Positions 46,063 to 55,215 of a stretch of DNA of 64,000 nt are shown piece by piece. Source of the DNA: Dyadobacter psychrotolerans (lineage in GTDB: Bacteria > Bacteroidota > Bacteroidia > Cytophagales > Spirosomataceae); assembly GCF_004349265.1 (NCBI RefSeq), contig NZ_SMFL01000002.1, positions 434,001-498,000 on the forward strand. Direction: 5' to 3'. Both the position numbers and the translations under genes were made by a program. Under the pieces are notes generated by a model. It searched no databases. It was given only the letters and a program-made list of their open reading frames with translations, and was not told the DNA's origin. Each line of letters opens with the position of its first letter. The first letter of the stretch is position 1.

Positions 46063-48078
46063 CTATTGAACAAGAATTTTCCTGGTAAAACCGGAATTTT
46101 CACCTCTGAATTTTATGAAATAAAAGCCAGAGGTGAAAGATGTTGAGTTAAATGTAGCCTCCGTTTTATGCTCAATAACCTGGTGTGAAATAATCTGCCC
46201 CATAGCATTGATTAAAGAAACTGATCCCGACAACGCCGTTTTAAAACGCACAAAGATCTTTTGATTTTTGCTTACCGGATTAGGAAAAACGTTAAAGATC
46301 TCGACCGGTTCAGCCTGGATTGCCAGCACAATCGGCGCATCAGCCTGGGCGAAACCAAAGTCGGCAGATTCGGAAAGATCGTTTATTGCTTTCAATCTGT
46401 AATCTACTTTACCAGAACCGATAGCAGTCAGATCCTGATAGTTGGTCGATGAGGAGTTCAACCTGGCTAATAATTTGTATGTGGTTTCGTCAGCCCGTTT
46501 TCTTTCTAAAACATAACCTGCTGCATCCGGGATTTTCGTCCAGGAAAGTGTTATGGAAAGCTCTGTTCCCGGTGCTGCGTTTAACTTGGGTGTCTGCAGG
46601 GCAGTGCCGATAGGTGCCTGATAAAAACTGAAAGCCCGCATACCTAACTTATTTGTTATAAACGGGCCTGTAAAAGGATAGTAAATATTTCCTTCGGGCA
46701 GGTAATCAGGCAGATAGTTTAATGTATTGGCATTTTGTGTACCGTTGAGCTCCAATATTATTTTATTGTTTTCTGCTTTACCGGAACGTACGGTACCGGC
46801 CTGGCCATTTAATAAAAACAGATCTTTAATATCCAGGATCACATTTTCTTTTGGCCTGTACATTTCAGGATAAACAATTTGCTGGCCTTCATCAAAAAGT
46901 AAAATCAACTGTTTTCTTTCGTCATTTTTGTAAAATGCCTTTTTCAGGGACGGAGAGTCAATGTTAATAGTATCTTTTAACTGATAGAAATCTCTGGCAA
47001 TCAGCCGGGATAACTCCAGTCCGTTTTGTACATATCCCTCATGTGCGTAGTGCAAACCGTCGAAACCCTGAGTCCCAACTGTGGATATCGAGCGAATATC
47101 AGGAAATAGCTGTGGAAGTCTGCGTTGATAATCGCGGACGATGGCTCCAACAGGTGTTGGAAAATAGATCACGTCTATCTGGAAAACATACAGCTTTTTC
47201 AGATTCGGCAAATCCAGCTTTAAGTTTGCATACATTTTCTTAAAATTCAGTTCCCAGTCGAATCCTTCATTATATGCCTCGCTTTCGCCCTGACGGAAAA
47301 TGAAGGCTTTCACTGATGATGTTAAGCCGGCCTTCTGCACCCGGTATAACATTCTTCCATAGCCATTGTTAAGATCAGCCGGATTTGCTTCCGTCCGCTG
47401 AGCATGGTTCCAGGCTGACGACCAGTGAAACCCACCATTGATCAGGCAGTTGGGTACGCCCGATTTTGCGATCAGTTGTTTTTGAATTTCAAAGCCCATC
47501 GGTCCCACACCGACTTTCGGCTGATTTGAAAGAGCCCACAATGTATCTGCCGGATTGTACCGTTCAGTATTCAGCGTCTCAGTTATTTTGCCAAATGACC
47601 GGCAGTATTCATTGGTTTGGTTTTCATTAAAAAAACCTGTCGAATTCGACTGGCCTGTTAATATATAAGCATCTCCGCTGACAACATTTTGACGGTGTAC
47701 AAGCAAGGCGGAGTCTGTGGACATGGCATAAACCTTAAAGCTATATTCTGCCAGTTCAGCTTTAATTTTCGTCTCAATCGCAAATGTACCTACACCTTTG
47801 CTATCGTATTTGAGTTCTCCCCGAAGATATGTTAGAAGTGTCTGATTCCGAAAAACCTGTACAGATACATATTTGTAACCAGCTGTTTCGGTTCTGCCTG
47901 CAATGGGTATGAAGGCTTCACTCTGCTCATTTCGGGGATAAAGCTGATAATCCTGAGGTAGTTTACTAAAAAGGAAAGATCCTAATTGCTGAGACCGGGA
48001 CTGGATTGAAATGAAAACAAGTAGTGCTAAAGTGAAATATATTTTATGTACTACTTTTGGGTAGAAATTTTTCTTCAT
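46063..48078 (-). CDS. Secreted CE6-like (sialate/acetyl-xylan esterase) SGNH protein with fibronectin and T9SS domains
   Basis: 671 residues with signal peptide. After a ~100-residue N-terminal beta domain comes the SASA/CE6 SGNH domain: SGDAYILTGQSNSTG (nucleophile S144), RQGESEA, and DGLHYAHEGY (D340, H343). At about 510-590 is a fibronectin type III domain (LSITLSWTKIPDAAGYVLERKRADE). The last ~80 residues are a T9SS sorting domain (FNVFPNPVSKNQKIFV, NAMGQIISH, GFYFIKF). Likely it removes acetyl groups from hemicellulose at the cell surface. A GH43 gene lies just upstream on the same strand, separated by a hairpin. Confidence 0.87.
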   Translation of the reverse strand: MKKNFYPKVVHKIYFTLALLVFISIQSRSQQLGSFLFSKLPQDYQLYPRNEQSEAFIPIAGRTETAGYKYVSVQVFRNQTLLTYLRGELKYDSKGVGTFAIETKIKAELAEYSFKVYAMSTDSALLVHRQNVVSGDAYILTGQSNSTGFFNENQTNEYCRSFGKITETLNTERYNPADTLWALSNQPKVGVGPMGFEIQKQLIAKSGVPNCLINGGFHWSSAWNHAQRTEANPADLNNGYGRMLYRVQKAGLTSSVKAFIFRQGESEAYNEGFDWELNFKKMYANLKLDLPNLKKLYVFQIDVIYFPTPVGAIVRDYQRRLPQLFPDIRSISTVGTQGFDGLHYAHEGYVQNGLELSRLIARDFYQLKDTINIDSPSLKKAFYKNDERKQLILLFDEGQQIVYPEMYRPKENVILDIKDLFLLNGQAGTVRSGKAENNKIILELNGTQNANTLNYLPDYLPEGNIYYPFTGPFITNKLGMRAFSFYQAPIGTALQTPKLNAAPGTELSITLSWTKIPDAAGYVLERKRADETTYKLLARLNSSSTNYQDLTAIGSGKVDYRLKAINDLSESADFGFAQADAPIVLAIQAEPVEIFNVFPNPVSKNQKIFVRFKTALSGSVSLINAMGQIISHQVIEHKTEATFNSTSFTSGFYFIKFRGENSGFTRKILVQ

Positions 48079-48120
48079 CGTTGAGTTTTAAGCAAATTGA
48101 AATCATTTGCCGGAAATTTG

Positions 48121-48165
48121 GCTATCCTGCCGCTCTTGAAAGATTCTCTCAGACAGCAGGATAGC
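48121..48165 (-). terminator. Hairpin after the GH43 gene
   Basis: GCTATCCTGC (48121-48130) and GCAGGATAGC (48156-48165) are a perfect 10-bp inverted repeat. On the minus strand it follows the GH43 stop by 7 bases and precedes the esterase gene. The T-run is short. Confidence 0.6.
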
Positions 48166-48172
48166 TGTTGAA

Positions 48173-49153
48173 CTACTTTAACTTAACTGGTTTAACCCCC
48201 TTAGTGGTAATCTTAACCGGATTGATCAATCCTTTTTCATTAAAAGTCATGATTTCAATACAGGTTTCTCTGTGATTTCCGTCGGTTTCAGTTAGTGGCC
48301 TTCTGTGGTAGACAATATAAAACTGATCTTTCCCGGGAATCTGGATTATGGAATGATGGCCCGCACCCCTGGCAACCTTAGGGTCTTGCTGTAAAATTTT
48401 ATCGATTCTTTCAAAAGGCCCAAAGGGAGAATCGGCTACGGCGTATGCTACAGAATAATTCGGACCTGTCCAGCCGCCTTCGGACCACATGAAATAATAT
48501 TTTCCGTTTCTGATAAACATGAAAGGGCCTTCTACGTATCCTTTTGGCGTTATTTCTTTAAAAATACTTCCATCTTCAAAAGGAACAAATCCGGTGAAAT
48601 CATTTTTCAGTTTTGCTACGTTGCAATGCTTCCAGCCTCCGTAGTAGAGGTAGTATTGTCCATCCTTATCTTTAAAAACAAACTGATCGATTGGCTGGGC
48701 ACCGTTGTGAAATTTATCAATCAGTGGTTTTCCAAGAAGATCTTTAAACGGGCCTTCCGGTTTATCGGAAACGGCTACACCAATTCCGCCTTTTTCATTG
48801 TCGCTTTGAATGTCATTAGCACCAAAGAACAGATAGTACTTTTTGTCCTTTTCAATAATTGATGGTGCCCACATGGCTCTTTTCGCCCATTTTACCGAAG
48901 CAGTATCCAGAATATTTTTATGTTTTTCCCAATTAACAAGGTCGGTCGAAGAAAATGCATCCATAAATACCTGTTGGTTGTACGGAGCAGAAAAAGTAGG
49001 ATAGATCCAGTACTTCTTCCCGAAAATAATGGCTTCGGGATCTGCATACCAGCCTGGGAAAACAGGGTTTCCGGATGTGACCTTTTTTACTTTTTGCGCA
49101 ATCGCTAAGTGTGTACCAACGAAAAGAAGTATAACAGAAAGAAACTTACTCAT
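48173..49153 (-). CDS. Secreted glycoside hydrolase family 43
   Basis: 326 residues, a single GH43 propeller with signal peptide (MSKFLSVILLFVGTHLAIAQ). Catalytic positions: D38 in GWYADPEAI (base), D156 in AQPIDQFVF and E208 in GYVEGPFMF (acid). RAMWAPSIIEKDKKYYLFFGAND and GAGHHSIIQIPGKDQFYIVYHRRP are typical. Probable arabinofuranosidase or xylosidase acting on plant hemicellulose outside the inner membrane. It differs from the GH43 at 11556-13043, which carries an extra C-terminal beta-sandwich. It precedes the CE6-like esterase in the same direction. Confidence 0.92.
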   Translation of the reverse strand: MSKFLSVILLFVGTHLAIAQKVKKVTSGNPVFPGWYADPEAIIFGKKYWIYPTFSAPYNQQVFMDAFSSTDLVNWEKHKNILDTASVKWAKRAMWAPSIIEKDKKYYLFFGANDIQSDNEKGGIGVAVSDKPEGPFKDLLGKPLIDKFHNGAQPIDQFVFKDKDGQYYLYYGGWKHCNVAKLKNDFTGFVPFEDGSIFKEITPKGYVEGPFMFIRNGKYYFMWSEGGWTGPNYSVAYAVADSPFGPFERIDKILQQDPKVARGAGHHSIIQIPGKDQFYIVYHRRPLTETDGNHRETCIEIMTFNEKGLINPVKITTKGVKPVKLK

Positions 49154-49178
49154 GTTTATTTGATCTTAAAATTTAAAG

Positions 49179-50318
49179 TTAAAAATCTCCGCCGGCTCCT
49201 GCACCTGAGAAACTTCCGGCGCCGGGTTCAACGTTTGCGGCAGGGTGATGGTTTGCAAACTGTGCTGCCAAAAGTGCTTCCAAAGGGTAATTTGCCCGCT
49301 CTTTAAGTGTCAAATCAGATATTCCAAGACGCACTTCTTTCAGGTACTTTATCGCCCACACTGCAAATAAAAGCATAAAAATGCCAGCTACGACCAGGAC
49401 TTGCGCGACGGTTAAAAAGTCATAATAAAATCGATAAGTAAAAACAGAGAAAGCGAGACAAATCAATCCCGTCACCAACAACATTCTATTTTTACCTTTA
49501 AGGCCAAAGAAGATGTAACCAACAGGAATTGCTATTGTACAAAACCAGAATAAGGGTGCAAAAGAGATTTGAGGAGAAACGGCTCCCGAAAAATTATTTA
49601 GCATTGCGTTTGCTTCACGTACGACCAGATAGTTGCCACCGAGATAGGAACAGATCAGAGAAAGCACTTTTACAAATACAATACAATCTTCATAGTAGCT
49701 GCTCCTTATCGTTTTAAGCAAAGCAAAACTGGTTCCTGAAACAATCAGCACTGCAAATGGCAACAGTGCCTTCCCCAGTTCGTATCGTAACATTAAATTA
49801 GCTAACAGTGTTAAAAAAGTGGCAAAAAATGCAGCAGAGCAGAATATGTCTGCGTAGATGTAAATTGCAACGGAAAGTATAACAAGAATAATCATGCAAT
49901 ATTGCGGGATTTCCAGTCTGTCTTCAAAATACAAAAACATGCAGGCAAGCAGGGAAAAAACAGCCGAATATAAAAGCGCGTTATCTACACCGCTATGAAA
50001 AAGACGCCGATCTTTTATGAGGTAGTTAAGCATGAAAACGAAGCCTGAAAAGCTTAGCAACGTAATCGGAACGTAAGAATACTTACCGGTTTCGTATAGC
50101 ATTAAAGACAAGAAGCCGGAGAAAAAAGAGCAGGCGATACAGGCAAAAAGAAAAAGTCCTATTCTGACAAACAAACCGGGGCGATAGAAATTATGCGGAA
50201 AGTTTTCTTCAACAGAAGAGAATTGTTCAGCACTGATTAGGCCGTCTGATAGCCAGCTTTTTGCAATCCGCTCAATCGCGAGGTTATCTACCCAGGTCTC
50301 GTTATATCCCTTTTTCAT
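49179..50318 (-). CDS. Polytopic membrane protein (DUF2157/DUF4401-like), partner of the upstream gene
   Basis: 379 residues. The soluble N-terminal ~65 residues (IERIAKSWLSDGLISAEQFSSVEENF) are followed by about ten membrane helices. The C-terminal tail is cytoplasmic-type and glycine-rich, ending AGSFSGAGAGGDF. The N-terminal helical module has the same form as in the preceding gene (LERLLSKNIISSSHAELINHEL). The ATG overlaps the stop of that gene by 4 bp, so the two proteins are made together and probably act together. Function unknown. Confidence 0.75.
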   Translation of the reverse strand: MKKGYNETWVDNLAIERIAKSWLSDGLISAEQFSSVEENFPHNFYRPGLFVRIGLFLFACIACSFFSGFLSLMLYETGKYSYVPITLLSFSGFVFMLNYLIKDRRLFHSGVDNALLYSAVFSLLACMFLYFEDRLEIPQYCMIILVILSVAIYIYADIFCSAAFFATFLTLLANLMLRYELGKALLPFAVLIVSGTSFALLKTIRSSYYEDCIVFVKVLSLICSYLGGNYLVVREANAMLNNFSGAVSPQISFAPLFWFCTIAIPVGYIFFGLKGKNRMLLVTGLICLAFSVFTYRFYYDFLTVAQVLVVAGIFMLLFAVWAIKYLKEVRLGISDLTLKERANYPLEALLAAQFANHHPAANVEPGAGSFSGAGAGGDF

Positions 50319-51283
50319 TTTTTGATTCCTAAGATTTTCTTGAAATTCAACAGAAAAAATATCACTCCGATACTGGAAAACAAAAAGTAATACATGGCAA
50401 TAAAACCTGCCACCGAATTGTCCAGAAAATTAAAAAATGAATACGTTAGAATAATATATCCGTAGATAACGCCCATCAAAAGGAAAATTGCCGACTGATT
50501 CTTACGGGCGCTTAAAATAAAATAGGCACTTAGCAAACCACCTGTGAGAAAATAAACGAATTTGTAATCGTGATTGAAGATCCCTGTTATCGAAGCGATG
50601 GCAGCCAGATTTCCTCCGAGAAATTGATAGGTAAAGGAAAAATGCTTTTTGAGGTTGTGACTTATTGATACTTGTCCGAAAATGACCAGTGAAAATCCTA
50701 ATACAATGGCGGAGTGTATCAGGCTTAAGTCAGTAAAATCGTTTTGCGAAATAATGGAAAACGGGGCAATTGTTAATCCAAGCCAGCTGGCAAGTCCGGT
50801 TATGGCCATTGACAAAACGCCTGCATGATCAAGTCTGTAAGCGCAGTAGAAGAAAATGACGGTTGGAATAAGAACCGCAAGTCCATATTTTGAGCCAAAG
50901 ACATTGTATTGATATTGAATGTATCCTTCCAAAATCAGGAATAAACTGCATCCAAGCAGCAATAGATACCCGGATAATTTATTGGTATTTAAAGTCTGGT
51001 TCCAGCTAAAAGGCAGACAGTTTTTAAAGGAATAATAAAAGCAGCTGGCAGTTAAAAGGGCAATTATTCCAATGATGATCTGATGTCCGATGGTATCTAT
51101 ATTTTCATAAATGATTATTCCCGTTCCCGACGACAACAGTAAAATGCCGGTGTATAGAATAAACCGGAGCTCGTGATGAACAGAAAATGGCCGGCTGGTC
51201 AGCTCATGGTTGATAAGCTCTGCATGACTGGACGAAATAATATTTTTACTCAGTAGTCTTTCCAGTACTTTTGAATAGTTCAT
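50315..51283 (-). CDS. Polytopic membrane protein (DUF2157-like)
   Basis: 322 residues. A short helical N-terminus (VLERLLSKNIISSSHAELI, DUF2157-like) precedes about nine hydrophobic helices, including FILYTGILLLSSGTGIIIYENI, IIIGIIALLTASCFYYSF and LLLLGCSLFLILEGYI. No enzymatic motif. It is the first gene of the two-gene unit with the 379-residue protein, overlapping it by ATGA. Function unknown. Confidence 0.75.
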   Translation of the reverse strand: MNYSKVLERLLSKNIISSSHAELINHELTSRPFSVHHELRFILYTGILLLSSGTGIIIYENIDTIGHQIIIGIIALLTASCFYYSFKNCLPFSWNQTLNTNKLSGYLLLLGCSLFLILEGYIQYQYNVFGSKYGLAVLIPTVIFFYCAYRLDHAGVLSMAITGLASWLGLTIAPFSIISQNDFTDLSLIHSAIVLGFSLVIFGQVSISHNLKKHFSFTYQFLGGNLAAIASITGIFNHDYKFVYFLTGGLLSAYFILSARKNQSAIFLLMGVIYGYIILTYSFFNFLDNSVAGFIAMYYFLFSSIGVIFFLLNFKKILGIKK

Positions 51284-51350
51284 AGAGAAGCGGTTCCGGC
51301 CGATAAAGTTAGCAATATCATTTCAAATATTAATCCGAACCGGTCGGGCA

Positions 51351-52127
51351 TCAAAACCTAAGTGTAAAGTGTTCTTTGGGTTGTTCATTTCGGAAAAAAA
51401 CCAGTCCGATCCAGAAAAGGTCTACAGTAAGTGTTACCTGCGGATGTAACTTGATCTGCTCCCAGGCTTTTGTCATCTCATCCGACCAGTAAATATCATC
51501 AAATATAAAAACAGAATCGTTTGACGCATATGGCAGACAGTCTTCAAAGTACCTGACTGTTGGCTCGTAACGGTGGTTTGCATCAAAATATGCAAAATCG
51601 ATAGTCGTAGAAAGTTTTTTGAGCTGCTCAGGAAGCGTCTGGTCAATATTGCCCACTACCACTTCAATATTTTCAGCAGCTGACAGATTGAAATTTTTAC
51701 GTGCTACACCAGCAGTTTGCGGACAGCCTTCAAAAGAAATAATGCGGGCATCCGCTTTTGCGCGGGCCATATATAGCGTTGTAAGTCCAAGCGACGTACC
51801 AAGTTCAACGATTGTTTTAGGTTGAAAGCGCTGTATAAGTCTGTTAAAAAGTTTCGCAAATTTTTCGGGCTTCTCAGCGTTTTTTGCAATCGTTTTTATC
51901 TTACGCAGATTGGATTTGTTAACACGGGACCCTGCACCCAAATCCAGAATTTCAATCGGTTCGTTTGATTTAAGCAAAACTTTTCTCAGTGCTTTCAGAT
52001 CAATGTAATCCGGATTTTCATCTTTCCTGACCGAAATGACCTTGGTATACAGGTCGAATAAAAATGGAGAATGAATGGCGTGTTCGTTACCTGAACGGAT
52101 TAAGTATTTAAAATAAGCAGCAATCAA
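51351..52127 (-). CDS. Class I SAM-dependent methyltransferase
   Basis: 258 residues. The SAM-binding motif I is KTIVELGTSLGLTTLYMARA at about 104-123; ARIISFEGCPQTAGVARKNF is motif II; TIDFAYFDANHRYEPTVRYFE and SVFIFDDIYWS are the later strands of an O-methyltransferase-like fold. The N-terminal ~100 residues are extra. The start is a TTG at 52127; no in-frame ATG is near. Substrate unknown. The next gene upstream is apaG, in the same direction, 37 bp away. Confidence 0.82.
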   Translation of the reverse strand: MIAAYFKYLIRSGNEHAIHSPFLFDLYTKVISVRKDENPDYIDLKALRKVLLKSNEPIEILDLGAGSRVNKSNLRKIKTIAKNAEKPEKFAKLFNRLIQRFQPKTIVELGTSLGLTTLYMARAKADARIISFEGCPQTAGVARKNFNLSAAENIEVVVGNIDQTLPEQLKKLSTTIDFAYFDANHRYEPTVRYFEDCLPYASNDSVFIFDDIYWSDEMTKAWEQIKLHPQVTLTVDLFWIGLVFFRNEQPKEHFTLRF

Positions 52128-52164
52128 TTGAAATTTCTTTAGGCTAAAAATAAAGATGAGCGGA

Positions 52165-52551
52165 CTAGTTCATCCTGTAAGGAACAAGCAGAGAAAAAGC
52201 GGGAATGATTACCCGGAATTGTTTGCCGTCCACGACGCGTTCCATCAGATAAGTTCCAGACATCTTTCCCATATCCGTGCGCAGGTTACAGCCCGAAACG
52301 TAATCATGAATTTCACCGGGTTCCAGCACAGGCTGTAAACCCACAACGCCTTCTCCCTCCACCTCACGAACAGCACCATTGGCATCGTAAATCAGCCAGT
52401 GCCGGCGAAGAAGCTTCACAGTATACTCACTGTGATTTTCAATCAGTATTTTGTAAGTAAATACATAATGATCCTGTCCGGGATTGGAATAATCGGGCTG
52501 GTATTCTGTCAATACGGTGATCTTCACACCATCTGTTACTTTCGAAACCAT
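52165..52551 (-). CDS. apaG: ApaG family protein
   Basis: 128 residues, one FN3-like beta-sandwich: VKITVLTEYQPDYSNPGQDHYVFTYKILIENHSEYTVKLLRRHWLIYDANG matches ApaG closely, as do VGLQPVLEPGEIHDYVSGC and MSGTYLMERVVDGK. ApaG has been linked to cobalt and magnesium resistance and to Ap4A metabolism; its biochemical role is unsettled. Soluble, cytoplasmic. Probably transcribed with the methyltransferase. Confidence 0.93.
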   Translation of the reverse strand: MVSKVTDGVKITVLTEYQPDYSNPGQDHYVFTYKILIENHSEYTVKLLRRHWLIYDANGAVREVEGEGVVGLQPVLEPGEIHDYVSGCNLRTDMGKMSGTYLMERVVDGKQFRVIIPAFSLLVPYRMN

Positions 52552-52699
52552 ATAAGATCGAGGGTGTTTGTAAGTATTGAGAAGTTAAAGTATCATTAAT
52601 AGTTTGTAATACTTCTACATAAACGAAAATAGTCATCATTTGCTGATAAAACCAAATGAAAAATCATTTTAATTTGGTTTTAAATTAAACACATGCGTT

Positions 52700-53365
52700 A
52701 TGGATGTTAAAATAGAGGAGTCATGGAAGACAAGACTTTCAGAAGAATTCGAAAAACCGTATTTCGTTTCTCTGACTGATTTTGTCAAAGAAGAATACAA
52801 AAGCAGAACAATCTATCCGTCTGCAAAACAAATATTTAACGCTTTTAACCATTGCAGTTTTGATAATTGCAGGGTTGTCATTTTGGGGCAGGACCCCTAT
52901 CATGGCGCAGGGCAGGCCAACGGACTATGTTTTTCTGTCAATGACGGTATCCGCATGCCACCTTCGCTGATCAATATTTTCAAGGAAGTGGAAAATGATC
53001 TGGATAAAACATTTCCTAAAACAGGCAATCTGGAAAGGTGGGCATCTCAGGGCGTACTGCTTTTAAACGCTACTTTAACCGTTCAGGCTGGAGCCGCCGG
53101 TTCTCATCAAAACAGAGGCTGGGAAAGGTTTACGGATGCGGTAATCAAGTGTGTATCGGATGAAAAAGAAAACGTTGTCTTTCTGCTTTGGGGGAAATAT
53201 GCGCAGGATAAAGGAGCTGTAATCGACGCATCAAAACATTTCGTTCTTAAATCCAAACATCCGTCGCCGATGTCCGCCAACTCCGGCGGCTGGTTTGGAA
53301 ACCATCATTTTAGTAAGGCAAATGCCTATTTGCAGGAGCATCACTTGGAACCGGTTAACTGGTAA
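52700..53365 (+). CDS. ung: Uracil-DNA glycosylase
   Basis: 221 residues, normal for family 1. The water-activating aspartate is D65 in ILGQDPYHGAGQANGLCFSV. GVLLLNATLTVQAG and the leucine-loop histidine H187 in SKHPSPMSANSGGWFGN follow. It removes uracil from DNA in base-excision repair. Monocistronic, with a strong terminator directly after the stop. Confidence 0.97.
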   Translation: MDVKIEESWKTRLSEEFEKPYFVSLTDFVKEEYKSRTIYPSAKQIFNAFNHCSFDNCRVVILGQDPYHGAGQANGLCFSVNDGIRMPPSLINIFKEVENDLDKTFPKTGNLERWASQGVLLLNATLTVQAGAAGSHQNRGWERFTDAVIKCVSDEKENVVFLLWGKYAQDKGAVIDASKHFVLKSKHPSPMSANSGGWFGNHHFSKANAYLQEHHLEPVNW

Positions 53366-53370
53366 AAGAA

Positions 53371-53399
53371 AAAAAGAGTCGGGAAGCCCGGCTCTTTTT
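53371..53399. terminator. Bidirectional Rho-independent terminator
   Basis: AAAAAGAG-T-CGGG pairs with CCCG-G-CTCTTTTT around a 3-base loop. It lies just after ung and ahead of the convergent Dabb gene. Confidence 0.85.
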
Positions 53400-53429
53400 A
53401 AAAATTTTCACTCCTATTACTATTATTTT

Positions 53430-53834
53430 TTATTTCTCGATACTTGAATTCAGTTCAAGAACTTTATCCCAGTTCGCTTCATTTCCTTTAATGAAAGCCT
53501 TGCGATCCGCATTGGCTACGTATTGCTGAGCTCCTTCTTTCGTACGGAAAGTCAAATAATGAATTACGTCAAACTGACCGTCTGCTTCATTATTTTTTTC
53601 AACACGACCCGCTGAATAGGCTACAACATCCTTTACGTTGTTTTTCAGAGATGCGAAATCGCGCATGTGTTTTTCAATATCCTCAGGGGTAGTACCTGCC
53701 TTAAACTTGATACAAACTACACGCTGTGTTTCAGCCGCTTTGTGAGGTACATACGCTCCGTAAATTACAAGCATGAAAACGCATAATGCGAATACAGGCA
53801 CCAGATATCCTATGGTTTTATTTTTTGGTTTCAT
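53430..53834 (-). CDS. Dabb-type (stress-responsive alpha/beta barrel) exported protein
   Basis: 134 residues. An N-terminal hydrophobic segment (IGYLVPVFALCVFMLVIYGAY) serves as signal or membrane anchor. The Dabb domain follows: VVCIKFKAGTTPEDIEKHMRDFASLKNNVKDVVAYSAGRVEKNN and FDVIHYLTFRTKEGAQQYVANADRKAF. Dabb domains form small dimeric barrels; members range from enzymes to proteins of unknown role. An exported one is less usual. A TACTTTTG box lies upstream at 53875-53882. Confidence 0.85.
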   Translation of the reverse strand: MKPKNKTIGYLVPVFALCVFMLVIYGAYVPHKAAETQRVVCIKFKAGTTPEDIEKHMRDFASLKNNVKDVVAYSAGRVEKNNEADGQFDVIHYLTFRTKEGAQQYVANADRKAFIKGNEANWDKVLELNSSIEK

Positions 53835-54230
53835 TATCAGTTACTATTTGAACAGTCAATAATTTTTAACTACACAAAAGTAATCAATAAAAATTTAATT
53901 GTATTATTTATATAAAAAATATAATAAATTCTGTCTTTTTGATAAAATTCAAAATTTGTTGTAATACACTTGTTGTTTATCGAAATATTATTTTGTGCCA
54001 TTTTCTGCCGCTAAAATTCGCGGTAGATTTGTTAGTTCTTGTTTTGGAGCAGATTTTAGTTTTCAAATTGTATAAATGTCGTTTTCAGGATTCAGATCAG
54101 CACCTTTCTGTTACTTTTTCTGAAAATTCGGTATAAACGGGTGTACAGGCCTGTGAAATACGCATCGAAATAATCTACTGATGCACAGGCGGATAATACG
54201 ATTTGTATTTCAAAAAAAATCAGAAATATT
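53835..54230. other. AT-rich intergenic region between divergent genes
   Basis: Nearly 400 bases, very AT-rich around 53880-54000. It holds the Dabb promoter and the upstream region of the next gene. ACAGGCCTGT at 54145-54154 is a perfect 10-bp palindrome about 80 bases ahead of that gene. No coding region seen. Confidence 0.5.
53875..53882 (-). promoter_or_regulatory. -7 element (TACTTTTG) of the Dabb gene
   Basis: On the minus strand TACTTTTG matches TAnnTTTG exactly, 40 bases ahead of the ATG at 53834. No clear TTTG at -33. Confidence 0.5.
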
Positions 54231-55211
54231 TTGAAAAAAATAGTCTTGCTGGCACTGATCATGCATTTTTCGGGCGCATCAACAGGCATTTCGCCTAACT
54301 GGGGATTTTGGGCGCATCGGCGAATTAACCGTCTGGCGGTTTTTCGCCTGCCGGAATCCATTCAGGTTTTCTACAAAAAACATATTGAATTTCTTACTGA
54401 AAATGCCGTGAACCCGGACCGCAGGAGGTACGCAGTTATGGGCGAGGCAGAAAGACATTTTATAGATCTGGATGTATATGGTGACAGCGCATTGAATATT
54501 TTACCGCGGTATTGGAAAAATGCGGTTGAAAAAATCGGAGAAGATAGCCTGAGGAAACATGGTATTGTTCCCTGGTACGTGCAGACGGCGGCCTTTCAGC
54601 TTACCGAGGCATTTAAGGAAAAGGATCCCAAAAAAATTCTCAGGATCAGCGCCGATATTGGTCATTACATAGCGGATGCGCATGTTCCGCTTCACACCAC
54701 GCGTAACTACAACGGACAGCTTACCGGACAGGAGGGTATACATGGTTTTTGGGAGTCACGGCTGCCGGAATTATTTGCGCAGGGTTATGACTTATGGATT
54801 GGAGAGGCAGCTTACATTGCACATGTACCCACACAAATCTGGGAAACCGTTGCTGCTTCTCATGCTGCGACTGATTCGGTTTTTATTTTTGAAAAGCAGT
54901 TAACGGAAGAATTTGACCCGGATAAAAAATACAGCTACGAACTGCGAAACAATATCCTGACCAGAACCTATTCAAAGGAATTTTCTTCCCGCTATCATCA
55001 GATGCTGGCAGGGCAAGTGCAGCGCAGAATGAAAGATGCCGTGAAAATGGTGGGGGATATGTGGTATACCTGCTGGGTAAATGCCGGTCAGCCCAATCTG
55101 GATCAAATCGAAGATTTTAGTTTAAGTCTTGAGGATAAAAAACAGCAAGCCGCCGAACAGCAAAGCTGGATCCGGCGGCTTTTTCATGTAAGAACGGAAG
55201 GAGAAAATTGA
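54231..55211 (+). CDS. Exported zinc-dependent phospholipase C / S1-P1-nuclease-like protein
   Basis: 326 residues from a TTG at 54231 that begins a signal peptide (MKKIVLLALIMHFSGAS); no earlier in-frame ATG. The zinc-site pattern of the family is visible: NWGFWAHRRINRLAVFRLP near the mature N-terminus (Trp and His ligands), then RISADIGHYIADAHVPLHTTRNYNGQLTGQEGIHGFWESRL, with His and Asp residues at the usual spacing. Members cut phospholipids or single-stranded nucleic acid in the periplasm. A terminator-shaped hairpin lies inside the last part of the gene. The C-terminal ~25 residues are highly polar. Confidence 0.82.
   Translation: MKKIVLLALIMHFSGASTGISPNWGFWAHRRINRLAVFRLPESIQVFYKKHIEFLTENAVNPDRRRYAVMGEAERHFIDLDVYGDSALNILPRYWKNAVEKIGEDSLRKHGIVPWYVQTAAFQLTEAFKEKDPKKILRISADIGHYIADAHVPLHTTRNYNGQLTGQEGIHGFWESRLPELFAQGYDLWIGEAAYIAHVPTQIWETVAASHAATDSVFIFEKQLTEEFDPDKKYSYELRNNILTRTYSKEFSSRYHQMLAGQVQRRMKDAVKMVGDMWYTCWVNAGQPNLDQIEDFSLSLEDKKQQAAEQQSWIRRLFHVRTEGEN
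55148..55184 (+). terminator. Terminator-shaped hairpin inside the end of the coding region
   Basis: AGCCGCCG (55148-55155) and CGGCGGCT (55173-55180) form a perfect 8-bp GC-rich stem, running straight into TTTTT. It is the form of a Rho-independent terminator but lies about nine codons before the stop at 55209. Confidence 0.55.
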
Positions 55212-55215
55212 CTTC

